From NCBI RefSeq assembly GCF_000091305.1, contig NC_013929.1:6262001-6326000 (forward strand): a DNA stretch of 64,000 bases, read 5' to 3'. The notes beneath the pieces are model-generated. The model was not told the origin of the DNA. It made no database searches and saw only the letters and a program-made list of their open reading frames with translations. This DNA comes from Streptomyces scabiei 87.22 (GTDB lineage Bacteria > Actinomycetota > Actinomycetes > Streptomycetales > Streptomycetaceae). Within the stretch, counting starts at the first letter, position 1; each line of letters opens with the position of its first letter. The position numbers and the translations under genes were made by a program. Shown here one piece after another: positions 57,368 through 64,000 of the stretch.

Positions 57368-58207
57368 GTGAAGATTTCCCTGACCGGCGCGGCGGAGACA
57401 CTGCTCGCGCCGCTCTGTGCCCGCGCGATCGACGCCCGGTCCGCACATCCTCTGCTCGGTGACCACATCGCGGCCGAACTCGTCGACCGTATCGACTACG
57501 ACTTCGACCGCCTCGGCATGGGGGAGGCGTCCGCCGTGGGCGTCGCCCTACGGGCCCGATATTTCGATCTGCGGGTCCGCGCATTTCTCGACGCACATCC
57601 CGAGTGCACCGTGGTCCACCTCGGCTGCGGCCTGGACAGCCGGTACGAGCGCCTCGCCCCCGGTCCGGGCGTGCGCTGGTTCGACCTGGACCAGCCCGAC
57701 GTCGTCGAACTGCGCAAACGGCTCTACCCCGCCCGCCCCGGCCATGAGACCCTCGCCGCCTCCGTCACCGAACCCGACTGGCCGGCCCAGGTCCCCACCG
57801 ACCGGCCCGTCCTCGTGGTCGCGGAGGGCCTCAGCATGTACCTCTCCGCCGACGAGGGCCCCGGCCTGCTGCGCACCCTCGTCGCCCGCTTCCCGCGCGG
57901 CGAGCTGCTGTTCGACACCTACTCCCGGTTCGCCGTCCGCTCCACCCGCTCCCTGACCCTCTTCCGGAAGACGGGCGCCCGGCTGGCCTGGGGCGTGGAC
58001 GACCCACGCGAACTGGAGCGCGCCATACCCGGGTTGCGGCTGATCGAGGCCGACAGCGCCTACGCCACCGCCGCCGGCGCCGACGTGCGCCACCTGCCCC
58101 GCGCACTGCGGCTGCGGATGCGGGTCGACACCCTGATCCTGTCCCGCCTGCCCGTGCTGCGCGGCATCGGCCACATCTCCCGCTTCGCGTTCGGCCCGCG
58201 GGACTGA
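57368..58207 (+). CDS. btmB: SAM-dependent O-methyltransferase of bottromycin
   Basis: The 279-residue enzyme has the class I SAM motif VVHLGCGLDSRYERL and acidic motif WFDLDQPDVVELRKRLYP, which place it in the leucine-carboxyl-methyltransferase (PPM1) group. It esterifies the Asp side chain, a late step needed for activity of bottromycin A2. GTG 57368 (VKISLTGAAETLL) has GAGAGG 8 bases upstream, so the longer ATG start at 57293 is rejected. It runs opposite to the main operon, with the exporter gene downstream. Confidence 0.93.
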   Translation: MKISLTGAAETLLAPLCARAIDARSAHPLLGDHIAAELVDRIDYDFDRLGMGEASAVGVALRARYFDLRVRAFLDAHPECTVVHLGCGLDSRYERLAPGPGVRWFDLDQPDVVELRKRLYPARPGHETLAASVTEPDWPAQVPTDRPVLVVAEGLSMYLSADEGPGLLRTLVARFPRGELLFDTYSRFAVRSTRSLTLFRKTGARLAWGVDDPRELERAIPGLRLIEADSAYATAAGADVRHLPRALRLRMRVDTLILSRLPVLRGIGHISRFAFGPRD

Positions 58208-58389
58208 CCCGCCAGGGTCACCGAGGCGCCAGGGCCACCGGGCGCCAGGGCCTCCGCGGGGCTTCCGCCCGGAACCCCCGCCCGGGCCCGCACCACCCGA
58301 CCTCCCACCGCCGGGACACCCCCGGCCGCCCGGCCCCGGCGCCGGGCCACCATCCGACGGGCCCCAGGCCCCCCGACCAGAATGCCCCG

Positions 58390-59700
58390 ATGCTGCCGCT
58401 CTACCTGATCTCCCACGGCCTGTCCCTGCTGGGCAACACCGTGGCCTCCATCGCCCTGCCCTGGCTGGTGCTGCTGCGCACCGGGGACGCCGCCGCGGTC
58501 GGACTCGTCGCCGCCGCGAGCGCGCTGCCGATGCTGCTGTCGGCCGTCGCCGGAGGCGTGCTCATCGACCGGGCCGGCCGCCGACGCCTCTCCATCGGTG
58601 CCGACCTCGCCTCCGCGGCCTGCGTCGCCGCGCTCCCCGTCGTCGACGGCCTGCTCGGCCTCACCGTCGTCTGGTTCGTCGTCCTCGGAGTCGCCGGCGC
58701 CGTCTTCGACGTCCCCGGCATGACCGCCCGGGAAGCCCTCGCACCGGACATCGCCGAAGCCACCGGCATCGGCATGGAACGCCTCGCCGGACTCCGCGAG
58801 AGCATCGCCGGCGGCGTCGTGATCCTCGCCCCGGCCGCCGCCGGCGGACTGATCATGCTCGTCGACCCGGCGACCGTCCTCTGGCTCACCGCCGGCTGCT
58901 CGGCCCTCGCCGCCCTCGTCACCCTCGCCCTGCCCCGGACCATCGGCGCCCGGAGTACCGCGCCCGCCCAGGGCGAGGAGACCGGCCTGCGCGCCGACCT
59001 CGGCCGCGGACTCGGCGTCCTGCGTGCCGACCGCGTCCTCACCACCGTCACCCTGGTCTCGGCCGGCAGCGTCGCCGTCCTCGCCCCCCTGCAGAACCTG
59101 GTGCTCCCCGTCCACCTCGTGGGCGAGGACTCACCCGGCGGCTTCGGCGTCCTCGTCTCCCTCCTCGCCGTCGGCGGCATCGCGGGCGCCGGCCTCTACG
59201 CCGCCCTCGGCACCCGCTGGTCGCGCCGCACCGTCTTCGCCGTCGCCCAGCTCACCTCCACGATCGGCGTCGCCGGGCTCGCGCTCCTGCCCCCGGTGCC
59301 CGTCATGTGGGCGGCCGCCGTCCTGGCCGGGGCCGGAGCGGGCCCCCTGCCCGCCCTCTTCCTGGTCCTCGTCACCGAACGGATCCCGGAGGAGGTGCGC
59401 GGCCGCGTCCTCGGTCTCCAGAACGCCGTGTCCATGACCGCCGTCCCGCTCGGCACCCTCGCCGCGGGACTCGCCGTGGACGGCATCGGCCTCCGGCGGA
59501 CCGGCATGCTCCTCGCCGCCGCGTGGTGCCTGGTCACCCTCGCGATCCTGACCCTGCCCGCCCTGCGGAACCTGGACACGGACCGGGCCGCCCCCAAGGC
59601 CCCCGGAACCCCGGGCACCCCCGGCACCCCGGACACCCCCGGCACCGGATCCACCGTGCCCGGCCAGGGAGCCGAGACCACCGAGTCGAAACCGGTCTGA
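58390..59700 (+). CDS. btmA: MFS exporter, bottromycin self-resistance
   Basis: A 436-residue, 12-helix MFS protein with the helix 2-3 signature GGVLIDRAGRRRLSIG and a second copy near LYAALGTRWSRRTV. It matches BtmA/BotT, which exports bottromycin and gives resistance. The last 45 residues are a Pro/Gly/Thr tail with repeated PGTPGTPGTP, encoded by a short tandem DNA repeat (about 59608-59645). It is separated from btmB by 182 bases of GC-rich, repeat-like sequence and is the outermost cluster gene, 120 bases from nagF. Confidence 0.9.
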   Translation: MLPLYLISHGLSLLGNTVASIALPWLVLLRTGDAAAVGLVAAASALPMLLSAVAGGVLIDRAGRRRLSIGADLASAACVAALPVVDGLLGLTVVWFVVLGVAGAVFDVPGMTAREALAPDIAEATGIGMERLAGLRESIAGGVVILAPAAAGGLIMLVDPATVLWLTAGCSALAALVTLALPRTIGARSTAPAQGEETGLRADLGRGLGVLRADRVLTTVTLVSAGSVAVLAPLQNLVLPVHLVGEDSPGGFGVLVSLLAVGGIAGAGLYAALGTRWSRRTVFAVAQLTSTIGVAGLALLPPVPVMWAAAVLAGAGAGPLPALFLVLVTERIPEEVRGRVLGLQNAVSMTAVPLGTLAAGLAVDGIGLRRTGMLLAAAWCLVTLAILTLPALRNLDTDRAAPKAPGTPGTPGTPDTPGTGSTVPGQGAETTESKPV

Positions 59701-59730
59701 GCCGCGGGTGCGTTTGGCGACCCGTTCCCC

Positions 59731-59746
59731 AGTGGTGTAGACCAGT
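59731..59746. promoter_or_regulatory. DasR (dre) operator of nagF
   Basis: AGTGGTGTAGACCAGT matches the dre consensus ACTGGTCTAGACCANT at all but a few positions, 73 bases before the nagF start and 31 bases after the btmA stop. Confidence 0.85.
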
Positions 59747-59819
59747 CGCGGACGGTCCCGCAGACTGTCCGCGTACGGTTCCGCACCCCGATCCGCCGGG
59801 GAAGACAGGGAGAGTGGCC

Positions 59820-60053
59820 ATGGCCAGCAAGGCTGAGAAGATCGTCGCCGGACTCGGCGGCCTCGACAACATCGAAGAGGTCGAGGGCTGCATCACGCGC
59901 CTGCGCACCGAGGTCCGCGACCCCTCCCTCGTGGACGACGCCGCCCTCAAGGCCGCCGGCGCCCACGGCGTCGTCAAGATGGGCACCGCGATCCAGGTCG
60001 TCATCGGCACGGACGCCGACCCCATCGCCGCGGAGATCGAGGACATGATGTGA
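59820..60053 (+). CDS. nagF: PTS N-acetylglucosamine EIIB subunit
   Basis: This 77-residue EIIB has the phospho-accepting Cys24 in EGCITRLRTEVRD, and GVVKMGTAIQVVIG near the end. It relays phosphate from HPr/EIIA to the membrane EIIC, NagE2. GGGAGA before the ATG fixes the start. In S. coelicolor nagF lies next to nagE1 and nagE2; here nagE1 is missing and 17 kb of bottromycin genes separate nagF from nagE2. Confidence 0.92.
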   Translation: MASKAEKIVAGLGGLDNIEEVEGCITRLRTEVRDPSLVDDAALKAAGAHGVVKMGTAIQVVIGTDADPIAAEIEDMM

Positions 60054-60071
60054 GCCACGCGCGGCCACGGC

Positions 60072-60111
60072 AGGGGCCCCTTCTCCCGGACCGCCGGGGG
60101 AGGGGGCCCCT
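60072..60111 (+). terminator. Terminator after nagF
   Basis: AGGGGCCCC (60072-60080) pairs with GGGGCCCCT-type sequence (60103-60111), with an inner CTCCC/GGGAG pairing. It lies 18 bases after the nagF stop, ahead of the rph promoter. Confidence 0.65.
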
Positions 60112-60137
60112 CCGTATGTGCCGATAGGCTCAGCGCC

Positions 60138-60875
60138 ATGTCTCGAATCGACGGCCGCACCCCCGAACAGCTCCGCCCGGTCACCATCGAACGCGGGTGG
60201 AGCAAGCACGCCGAGGGCTCCGTCCTCGTCTCCTTCGGCGACACGAAGGTCTTCTGCACCGCCTCCGTCACCGAAGGCGTCCCCCGCTGGCGCAAGGGCA
60301 GCGGCGAAGGCTGGGTCACCGCCGAGTACTCCATGCTCCCCCGCGCCACCAACACCCGCGGCGACCGCGAGTCCGTACGCGGCCGGATCGGCGGCCGCAC
60401 CCACGAGATCTCCCGCCTCATCGGCCGTTCCCTGCGTGCCGTCATCGACTACAAGGCGCTCGGCGAGAACACGATCGTCCTGGACTGCGACGTCCTCCAG
60501 GCCGACGGCGGCACCCGCACGGCCGCCATCACCGGCGCGTACGTCGCACTGGCCGACGCCGTCTCCTGGGCCCAGGGCCGGAAACTGATCAAGGCCGGCC
60601 GCCAGCCCCTGACCGGCACGGTCAGCGCCGTGTCGGTGGGCATCGTCGGCGGCGTCCCCCTCCTCGACCTCCGCTACGAGGAGGACGTCAAGGCCGACAC
60701 CGACATGAACGTCGTCTGCACCGGCGACGGCCGCTTCGTCGAGGTCCAGGGCACCGCCGAGGCCGAGCCGTTCGCCCGCGAGGAACTCAACTCCCTGCTC
60801 GACCTGGCCGTTTCGGGCTGCACAGAGCTGGCCCTCCTGCAGCGCAAGGCGCTTGATACGGTCCTCGAAAGGTAA
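60138..60875 (+). CDS. rph: Ribonuclease PH
   Basis: The 245-residue phosphorolytic 3'-5' exoribonuclease trims tRNA 3' ends. It is full length, with RNase PH motifs EGSVLVSFGDTKVFCTASV, GEGWVTAEYSMLPRATNTR, GRSLRAVIDYKALGENTI and LDCDVLQADGGTRTAAITG. The -10 box TAGGCT (60125-60130) lies 7 bases before the ATG, so the message is leaderless. It is followed by a small exported protein gene and rdgB, a conserved order in actinobacteria. Confidence 0.95.
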   Translation: MSRIDGRTPEQLRPVTIERGWSKHAEGSVLVSFGDTKVFCTASVTEGVPRWRKGSGEGWVTAEYSMLPRATNTRGDRESVRGRIGGRTHEISRLIGRSLRAVIDYKALGENTIVLDCDVLQADGGTRTAAITGAYVALADAVSWAQGRKLIKAGRQPLTGTVSAVSVGIVGGVPLLDLRYEEDVKADTDMNVVCTGDGRFVEVQGTAEAEPFAREELNSLLDLAVSGCTELALLQRKALDTVLER

Positions 60876-61030
60876 AGGGCACCCCAAGAGCCCGGCCGCC
60901 GTCGGCAACCACGGCGGCCCCGGCCGCGTCCTTGCCCATACGGGCGCACGGCACACCACCGTGCGCCCGGCCACACGGCGCCAGCCGTACCCGGGGCCGT
61001 CAGGCCTGCCACCAGGAGGAGGACCGTTCC

Positions 61031-61429
61031 ATGGCCGCGAGCCGCCGACGCCGTATGACCGCCATCGCCGGAGCCGTAGCTGCCGTCGCCCTGACCGCCG
61101 GGCTCACCACCGGCTGCGACGCCGTGAACAAGGCCCTGGACTGCGTCCAGACCGCCGACGCCATCGCCCGCAGCGTGGACGACCTCCAGCAGGCCGTGCA
61201 GAACGCGGCGGACGACCCCACGCAGCTGGAGGAGTCCCTCGCCTCCATCGACAAGAGCCTCGACGACATCGGCGACAAGACCGACAACACCGACGTCAAC
61301 AAGGCCGTCGACTCCCTCCAGAAGGCCGTCACCGACACCCGTACCGCCGTGGAGAACGGCGACGCGACCCCCGACATCAGCGGCATCACGGACGCGGCGG
61401 GCGAGCTGACGAAGGTCTGCACCTCGTAA
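61031..61429 (+). CDS. Small exported protein, possible lipoprotein
   Basis: The 132-residue protein has a basic start, a hydrophobic segment (AIAGAVAAVALTAGLTTGC, about 11-29) and Cys29, which could be lipidated, although TTGC lacks the usual Leu at -3. The mature part is helical and acidic (DDLQQAVQNAADDPTQLEE; KSLDDIGDKTDNTDVNKAVD), possibly coiled coil, with a second Cys near 38 and one near the C-terminus that may form a disulfide. AGGAGGA is 8 bases upstream of the ATG. Function unknown; it sits between rph and rdgB. Confidence 0.75.
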   Translation: MAASRRRRMTAIAGAVAAVALTAGLTTGCDAVNKALDCVQTADAIARSVDDLQQAVQNAADDPTQLEESLASIDKSLDDIGDKTDNTDVNKAVDSLQKAVTDTRTAVENGDATPDISGITDAAGELTKVCTS

Positions 61430-61463
61430 CGGCCCCCGGGAGCGGGTGGCGATACTGGTGGGC

Positions 61464-62066
61464 ATGACCCGCCTGATCCTCGCCACCCGCAACGTCGGCA
61501 AGCTCACCGAGCTGAAGGCCATCCTCGCCGACGCGGGCCTCGCCCACGACCTCGTCGGCGCGGACGCCTACCCCGACATCCCCGACGTCAGGGAAACCGG
61601 CGTCACCTTCGCCGAGAACGCCCTGCTGAAGGCCCACGCCCTGGCCCGCGCCACCGGCTACCCCGCCATCGCCGACGACTCCGGCCTCTGCGTCGACGTC
61701 CTGAACGGCGCCCCCGGCATCTTCTCCGCCCGCTGGGCCGGCCGCCACGGCGACGACAAGGCCAACCTCGACCTCCTGCTCGCCCAGCTCGGCGACATCG
61801 CCGACGAGCACCGGGGCGCCCACTTCAACTGCGCCGCCGCCCTGGCCCTGCCTGACGGCACGGAACGGGTGGTCGAGGGACAGCTGAGGGGCACCCTGCG
61901 GCATGCCCCGACCGGCACCGGCGGCTTCGGCTACGACCCGATCCTCCAGCCGGACGGCGACACCCGAACCTGCGCGGAACTGACCGCGGAGGAGAAGAAC
62001 GCGATCAGCCACCGGGGGAAGGCGTTCCGGGGGCTGGTGCCGGTGCTGCGGGAGCTGTTGGGCTGA
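61464..62066 (+). CDS. rdgB: XTP/dITP pyrophosphatase (HAM1/RdgB)
   Basis: A 200-residue nucleotide-pool-cleaning enzyme that hydrolyses dITP and XTP to monophosphates. Motifs are LILATRNVGKLTELKAIL, ETGVTFAENALLKA, AIADDSGLCVDVLNGAPGIFSARWAG and GTGGFGYDPIL, with the terminal ISHRGKAFRGL. ATG 61464 is preceded by GATACT plus 7 bases, a leaderless arrangement, and is preferred over an upstream in-frame start at 61446. Confidence 0.95.
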   Translation: MTRLILATRNVGKLTELKAILADAGLAHDLVGADAYPDIPDVRETGVTFAENALLKAHALARATGYPAIADDSGLCVDVLNGAPGIFSARWAGRHGDDKANLDLLLAQLGDIADEHRGAHFNCAAALALPDGTERVVEGQLRGTLRHAPTGTGGFGYDPILQPDGDTRTCAELTAEEKNAISHRGKAFRGLVPVLRELLG

Positions 62067-62074
62067 GCTGCAAA

Positions 62075-62105
62075 AGAGGGACCGCCGGATTTGCGCGGTC
62101 CCTCT
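62075..62105. terminator. Bidirectional terminator between rdgB and tRNA-Leu
   Basis: AGAGGGACCGC (62075-62085) pairs with GCGGTCCCTCT (62095-62105). On the minus strand TTTT follows (after tRNA-Leu), and on the plus strand TCTGTG follows (after rdgB). Confidence 0.85.
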
Positions 62106-62115
62106 TCTGTGTGCG

Positions 62116-62199
62116 TGCGGCCGGTGGGACTCGAACCCACACGGGTGTGAACCCACTGGGACCTAAACCCAGCATGACTGCCAATTCCATCACGGCCGC
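62116..62199 (-). tRNA. tRNA-Leu (anticodon TAG)
   Basis: On the minus strand the acceptor GCGGCCG/CGGCCGC, the anticodon arm CTGGG-TTTAGGT-CCCAG with anticodon TAG, a long class II variable arm and the T arm GTGGG-TTCGAGT-CCCAC are all present. CCA is not encoded. Confidence 0.95.
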
Positions 62200-62237
62200 T
62201 CAAAAACGGTCATCGCGCTCGACCGGCGGCACTCAGT

Positions 62238-62745
62238 CTACGGGGCTGCCGGCTGCCCGGCGAAGGGGACTCGGCCCTTCTGACGGCACCACGTGTCTGT
62301 CACGGCATGGCAGTTGGGACACAGGTATCGCGGATTCTCCCGGCGACTGTCCCGCCGGCTCCCGTTGACATGGTCGATCTGCAAGGTGATGGAGTGCCCC
62401 CGCCACTCCCCGGTGTCGCCGCACTCCACACATGCGTAGGGCGCCCCGATCGCAGTCAGGGCCTGGTGGAGGCGGCTCCTGTTCGTCCGTCCGGCGTGCT
62501 CCGGCAGGACTCGGGTACTTGCGCCACGGGCTGCGTTTCGTGAGATGGCCCGTGTCAAGTCCGTGGCGCGTCACGTGCTCCTGCAGCACCCGCCGTTGGC
62601 CGCCATTCTGCTTGAGGCCGAGCCGCCGCAGCAGTTCAGCCCAGCTACGGGCCGTGGCAACCTCCGGCGCGAGCCGTTCCCCGCTGTATGCGTCCGATCG
62701 TTTCGATGTGCTCGACGCGTCCCCGCATCCCTCCGTCCCGGCCAT
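62238..62745 (-). pseudogene. HNH endonuclease gene split by a frameshift
   Basis: The N-terminal part (from ATG 62745; ARSWAELLRRLGLKQNGG and HLTKRSPWRKYP) is in one frame. The C-terminal HNH domain (YACVECGDTGEW, LQIDHVNGSR, RENPRYLCPNCH) is in another. The frames can be joined by removing one copy of a tandem 4-mer, CGTC-CGTC on the plus strand at 62484-62491. This looks like a single slipped-strand duplication, a sequencing error, or less likely programmed frameshifting. HNH proteins of this kind next to tRNA genes are common in Streptomyces. Confidence 0.7.
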
Positions 62746-62863
62746 TCGTTCGTGGCTCGTACTGAATGGCGAGCCGCTGACCGGACAGTGACGTCCGGAA
62801 TGCGGAACGGCTCGTGCCGGGGGTCCGGTACGAGCCGTTCTCGGAGGGGCGGGCAGGTGGGTC

Positions 62864-63331
62864 TCAGATGCCCAGGTCCTTGATGATCTTCGCTACGTGG
62901 CCCGTCGCGCGGACGTTGTAGAGGGCGTGGGCTACCTTGCCCTCCTCGTCGACGATGATCGTGGAGCGGATGACGCCCATGTAGGTCTTGCCGTAGTTCT
63001 TCTTCTCGCCGAAGGCCGCGTAGGCGTCGAGGACCGTCTTGTCCACGTCGCCGAGGAGGGTGACCTTCAGGGACTCCTTCTCGCGGAACTTGGCGAGCTT
63101 CTCGGGCTTGTCGGGGGAGATGCCGATGACGTCGTACCCGGCGTCCGCGAGGAGCTCCAGGTTGTCGGTGAAGTCGCAGGCCTGCTTGGTGCAGCCGGGG
63201 GTCAGGGCGGCCGGGTAGAAGTAGACGATGACCTTGCGGCCCTTGTGGTCGGACAGGGACACCTCGTTGCCGTCGGCGTCCGGGAGGGTGAAGGCGGGGG
63301 CCACGTCGCCGGGCTGGAGTCGCTCGCTCAT
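62864..63331 (-). CDS. bcp: Thioredoxin-dependent thiol peroxidase, peroxiredoxin Q/BCP
   Basis: The 155-residue peroxiredoxin has peroxidatic Cys47 and resolving Cys52 in LTPGCTKQACDF, the atypical 2-Cys BCP signature. It reduces hydrogen and organic peroxides with thioredoxin. Full length. The ATG at 63331 begins MSERLQPGDVAPAFTLPD. It is divergent from the DUF3618 gene, with about 105 bases between them. Confidence 0.95.
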   Translation of the reverse strand: MSERLQPGDVAPAFTLPDADGNEVSLSDHKGRKVIVYFYPAALTPGCTKQACDFTDNLELLADAGYDVIGISPDKPEKLAKFREKESLKVTLLGDVDKTVLDAYAAFGEKKNYGKTYMGVIRSTIIVDEEGKVAHALYNVRATGHVAKIIKDLGI

Positions 63332-63436
63332 CGGTCCAGCGTAATGGCGGGCCCTGACGGTGCGGTGCCGGGTGGAGCTGACAGACTGTCCATGACGAAG
63401 AGATTTCACCGACAACCGACAACGGGAGGCCGCGCG

Positions 63437-63766
63437 GTGGCGGAGACCTCGGACATCAGAACCCCGGCCGAGATCGAGGCGGACATCAAGCGCCGCCGCG
63501 ACAACCTCGCCGAGACGCTCGACGAGATCGGCGTCCGTGTGCACCCCCGGACGATCGTGGGCGACGCCAAGGCCAAGGTCGTCTCGAACATCGACCACAC
63601 CCTCGGCAAGGCGTACGTCTCCGTCAACCGTGCGGTCAGCGACGTCAGGGGCCAGTTCGTCGACCAGGACGGGGCGCCCCGGGTGGAGCGCATCGTGCCC
63701 GTCGCCCTCGTGGTCGTCGGCGTCGTCGGTCTGCTCGCGCTCGGCACCCGGCGCCGCAGGGCCTGA
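63437..63766 (+). CDS. DUF3618 membrane protein
   Basis: The 109-residue protein begins MAETSDIRTPAEIEADIKRRRDNLAETLDEI, the DUF3618 signature, and ends with one hydrophobic segment (VPVALVVVGVVGLLALG) and a basic tail RRRRA, so it is probably tail-anchored. The role is unknown; the family is common in actinobacteria next to bcp and groES-like genes. The GTG at 63437 is fixed by CGGGAGG 7 bases upstream. Confidence 0.88.
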   Translation: MAETSDIRTPAEIEADIKRRRDNLAETLDEIGVRVHPRTIVGDAKAKVVSNIDHTLGKAYVSVNRAVSDVRGQFVDQDGAPRVERIVPVALVVVGVVGLLALGTRRRRA

Positions 63767-63835
63767 CGCGGACCGCCACGCGAACCGGGACGCGGGCGGG
63801 GACGAGGACGAGGACGGAGCAGGTAGGTTCGGGGC

Positions 63836-64000
63836 GTGAGCGAGAAGACCCAGCACGACGACAAGCTGCCCATCCGGATGCTGCACGACCGTGTGCTCGT
63901 ACGGCAGGACACCGCCGAGGGCGAGCGGCGTTCCGGCGGAGGCATCCTGATCCCCGCGACGGCGGCCGTCGGCCGGCGTCTCGCGTGGGCCGAGGTCGTG
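63836..64000 (+). CDS. GroES-like co-chaperonin (5' part, runs off the window)
   Basis: Fifty-five codons are visible, beginning VSEKTQHDDKLPIRMLHDRVLVRQD and continuing ERRSGGGILIPATAAVGRRLAWAEVV, the start of the Cpn10 fold with its mobile loop (SGGGILIP). It is probably a second GroES paralogue rather than the one beside groEL, since no groEL is adjacent. TAGGTT (63824-63829) lies 6 bases before the GTG, a leaderless start. Confidence 0.85.
   Translation, partial: MSEKTQHDDKLPIRMLHDRVLVRQDTAEGERRSGGGILIPATAAVGRRLAWAEVV

Noticed and set aside
59600..59650. Short tandem repeats encoding PGTPGT
   Set aside because: They are part of the btmA coding sequence, a low-complexity C-terminal tail, not a CRISPR or regulatory repeat.
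62233..62745. A single intact 170-residue protein on the minus strand
   Set aside because: The second half of this frame is Pro/Arg-rich without a domain, whereas the HNH motif is in the neighbouring frame, so a frameshifted gene explains both.
1..64000. CRISPR array
   Set aside because: No set of regularly spaced, 25-40-base direct repeats was seen. The repeat fields at 5831-6010 and 8935-9143 are short octamers in both orientations.

Overview
The window is high-GC (about 70%) actinobacterial chromosome from a Streptomyces. This rests on GC-rich third positions, many GTG/TTG starts and leaderless promoters, an SsgA-like sporulation protein (ssgG), DasR-type operators, and a gene order (hpd, ssgG, pncA/pncB, clpS, cysM, nag PTS, rph, rdgB, bcp) that I recall from the S. 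coelicolor SCO29xx region. No database search was possible. Family names come from reading the sequence and from memory.

Region 1 (1 to about 10.7 kb, left end outside the window) is an integrative and conjugative element of the actinomycete AICE type. A tightly overlapping operon of small membrane proteins, an SpdB-like protein and a PP-loop enzyme leads to an FtsK/TraB-like DNA translocase. Then come a Spd-like membrane protein, a primase-polymerase, a replicative ATPase, a helix-turn-helix excisionase and a tyrosine integrase. Two repeat fields stand out: eight CAGGGAG-type octamers directly after the translocase gene (candidate transfer locus clt), and thirteen TGCGTCAC-type iterons between the replication ATPase and xis (candidate origin or operator). 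tRNA-Cys lies 0.74 kb beyond int with its 3' end facing the element.

Region 2 (11.1 to 42.4 kb) is ordinary core chromosome. It holds an MFS exporter, a Fic/Doc toxin-antitoxin pair, an SF2 helicase, IclR and MarR regulators, a Lon-like (S16) protease, an Lrp/AsnC regulator divergent from hpd, a glycolate-oxidase-like flavoprotein, ssgG, two RDD proteins and an M6-type secreted metalloprotease. It continues with NAD salvage (pncB-pncA), clpS, an amino acid permease, a CysO-type cysteine pathway (mec, cysO, cysM) with a Cys-containing leader peptide, a PemK-like protein, a metallo-beta-lactamase-fold hydrolase and the GlcNAc PTS permease nagE2.

Region 3 (42.5 to 59.7 kb) is a complete bottromycin gene cluster in the order btmM-L-K-J-I-H-G-F-E-D-C (minus) and btmB-A (plus). 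The 44-residue precursor BtmD begins MGPVVVFDC, the bottromycin A2 core followed by a follower peptide. M17 peptidase BtmM removes Met1. Three cobalamin-dependent radical SAM enzymes (BtmC, BtmG, BtmK) methylate unactivated carbons. YcaO enzymes BtmE and BtmF form the thiazoline and the macrolactamidine. BtmI removes the follower, BtmH epimerises Asp, P450 BtmJ makes the thiazole, BtmB O-methylates, BtmA exports and BtmL regulates. The pathway is known, but here it sits exactly between nagE2 and nagF, whose promoters carry DasR (dre) operators.

Region 4 (59.8 to 64 kb) is core again: nagF (EIIB), rph, a small exported protein, rdgB, tRNA-Leu, a frameshifted HNH gene, bcp, a DUF3618 protein and the start of a GroES-like gene.
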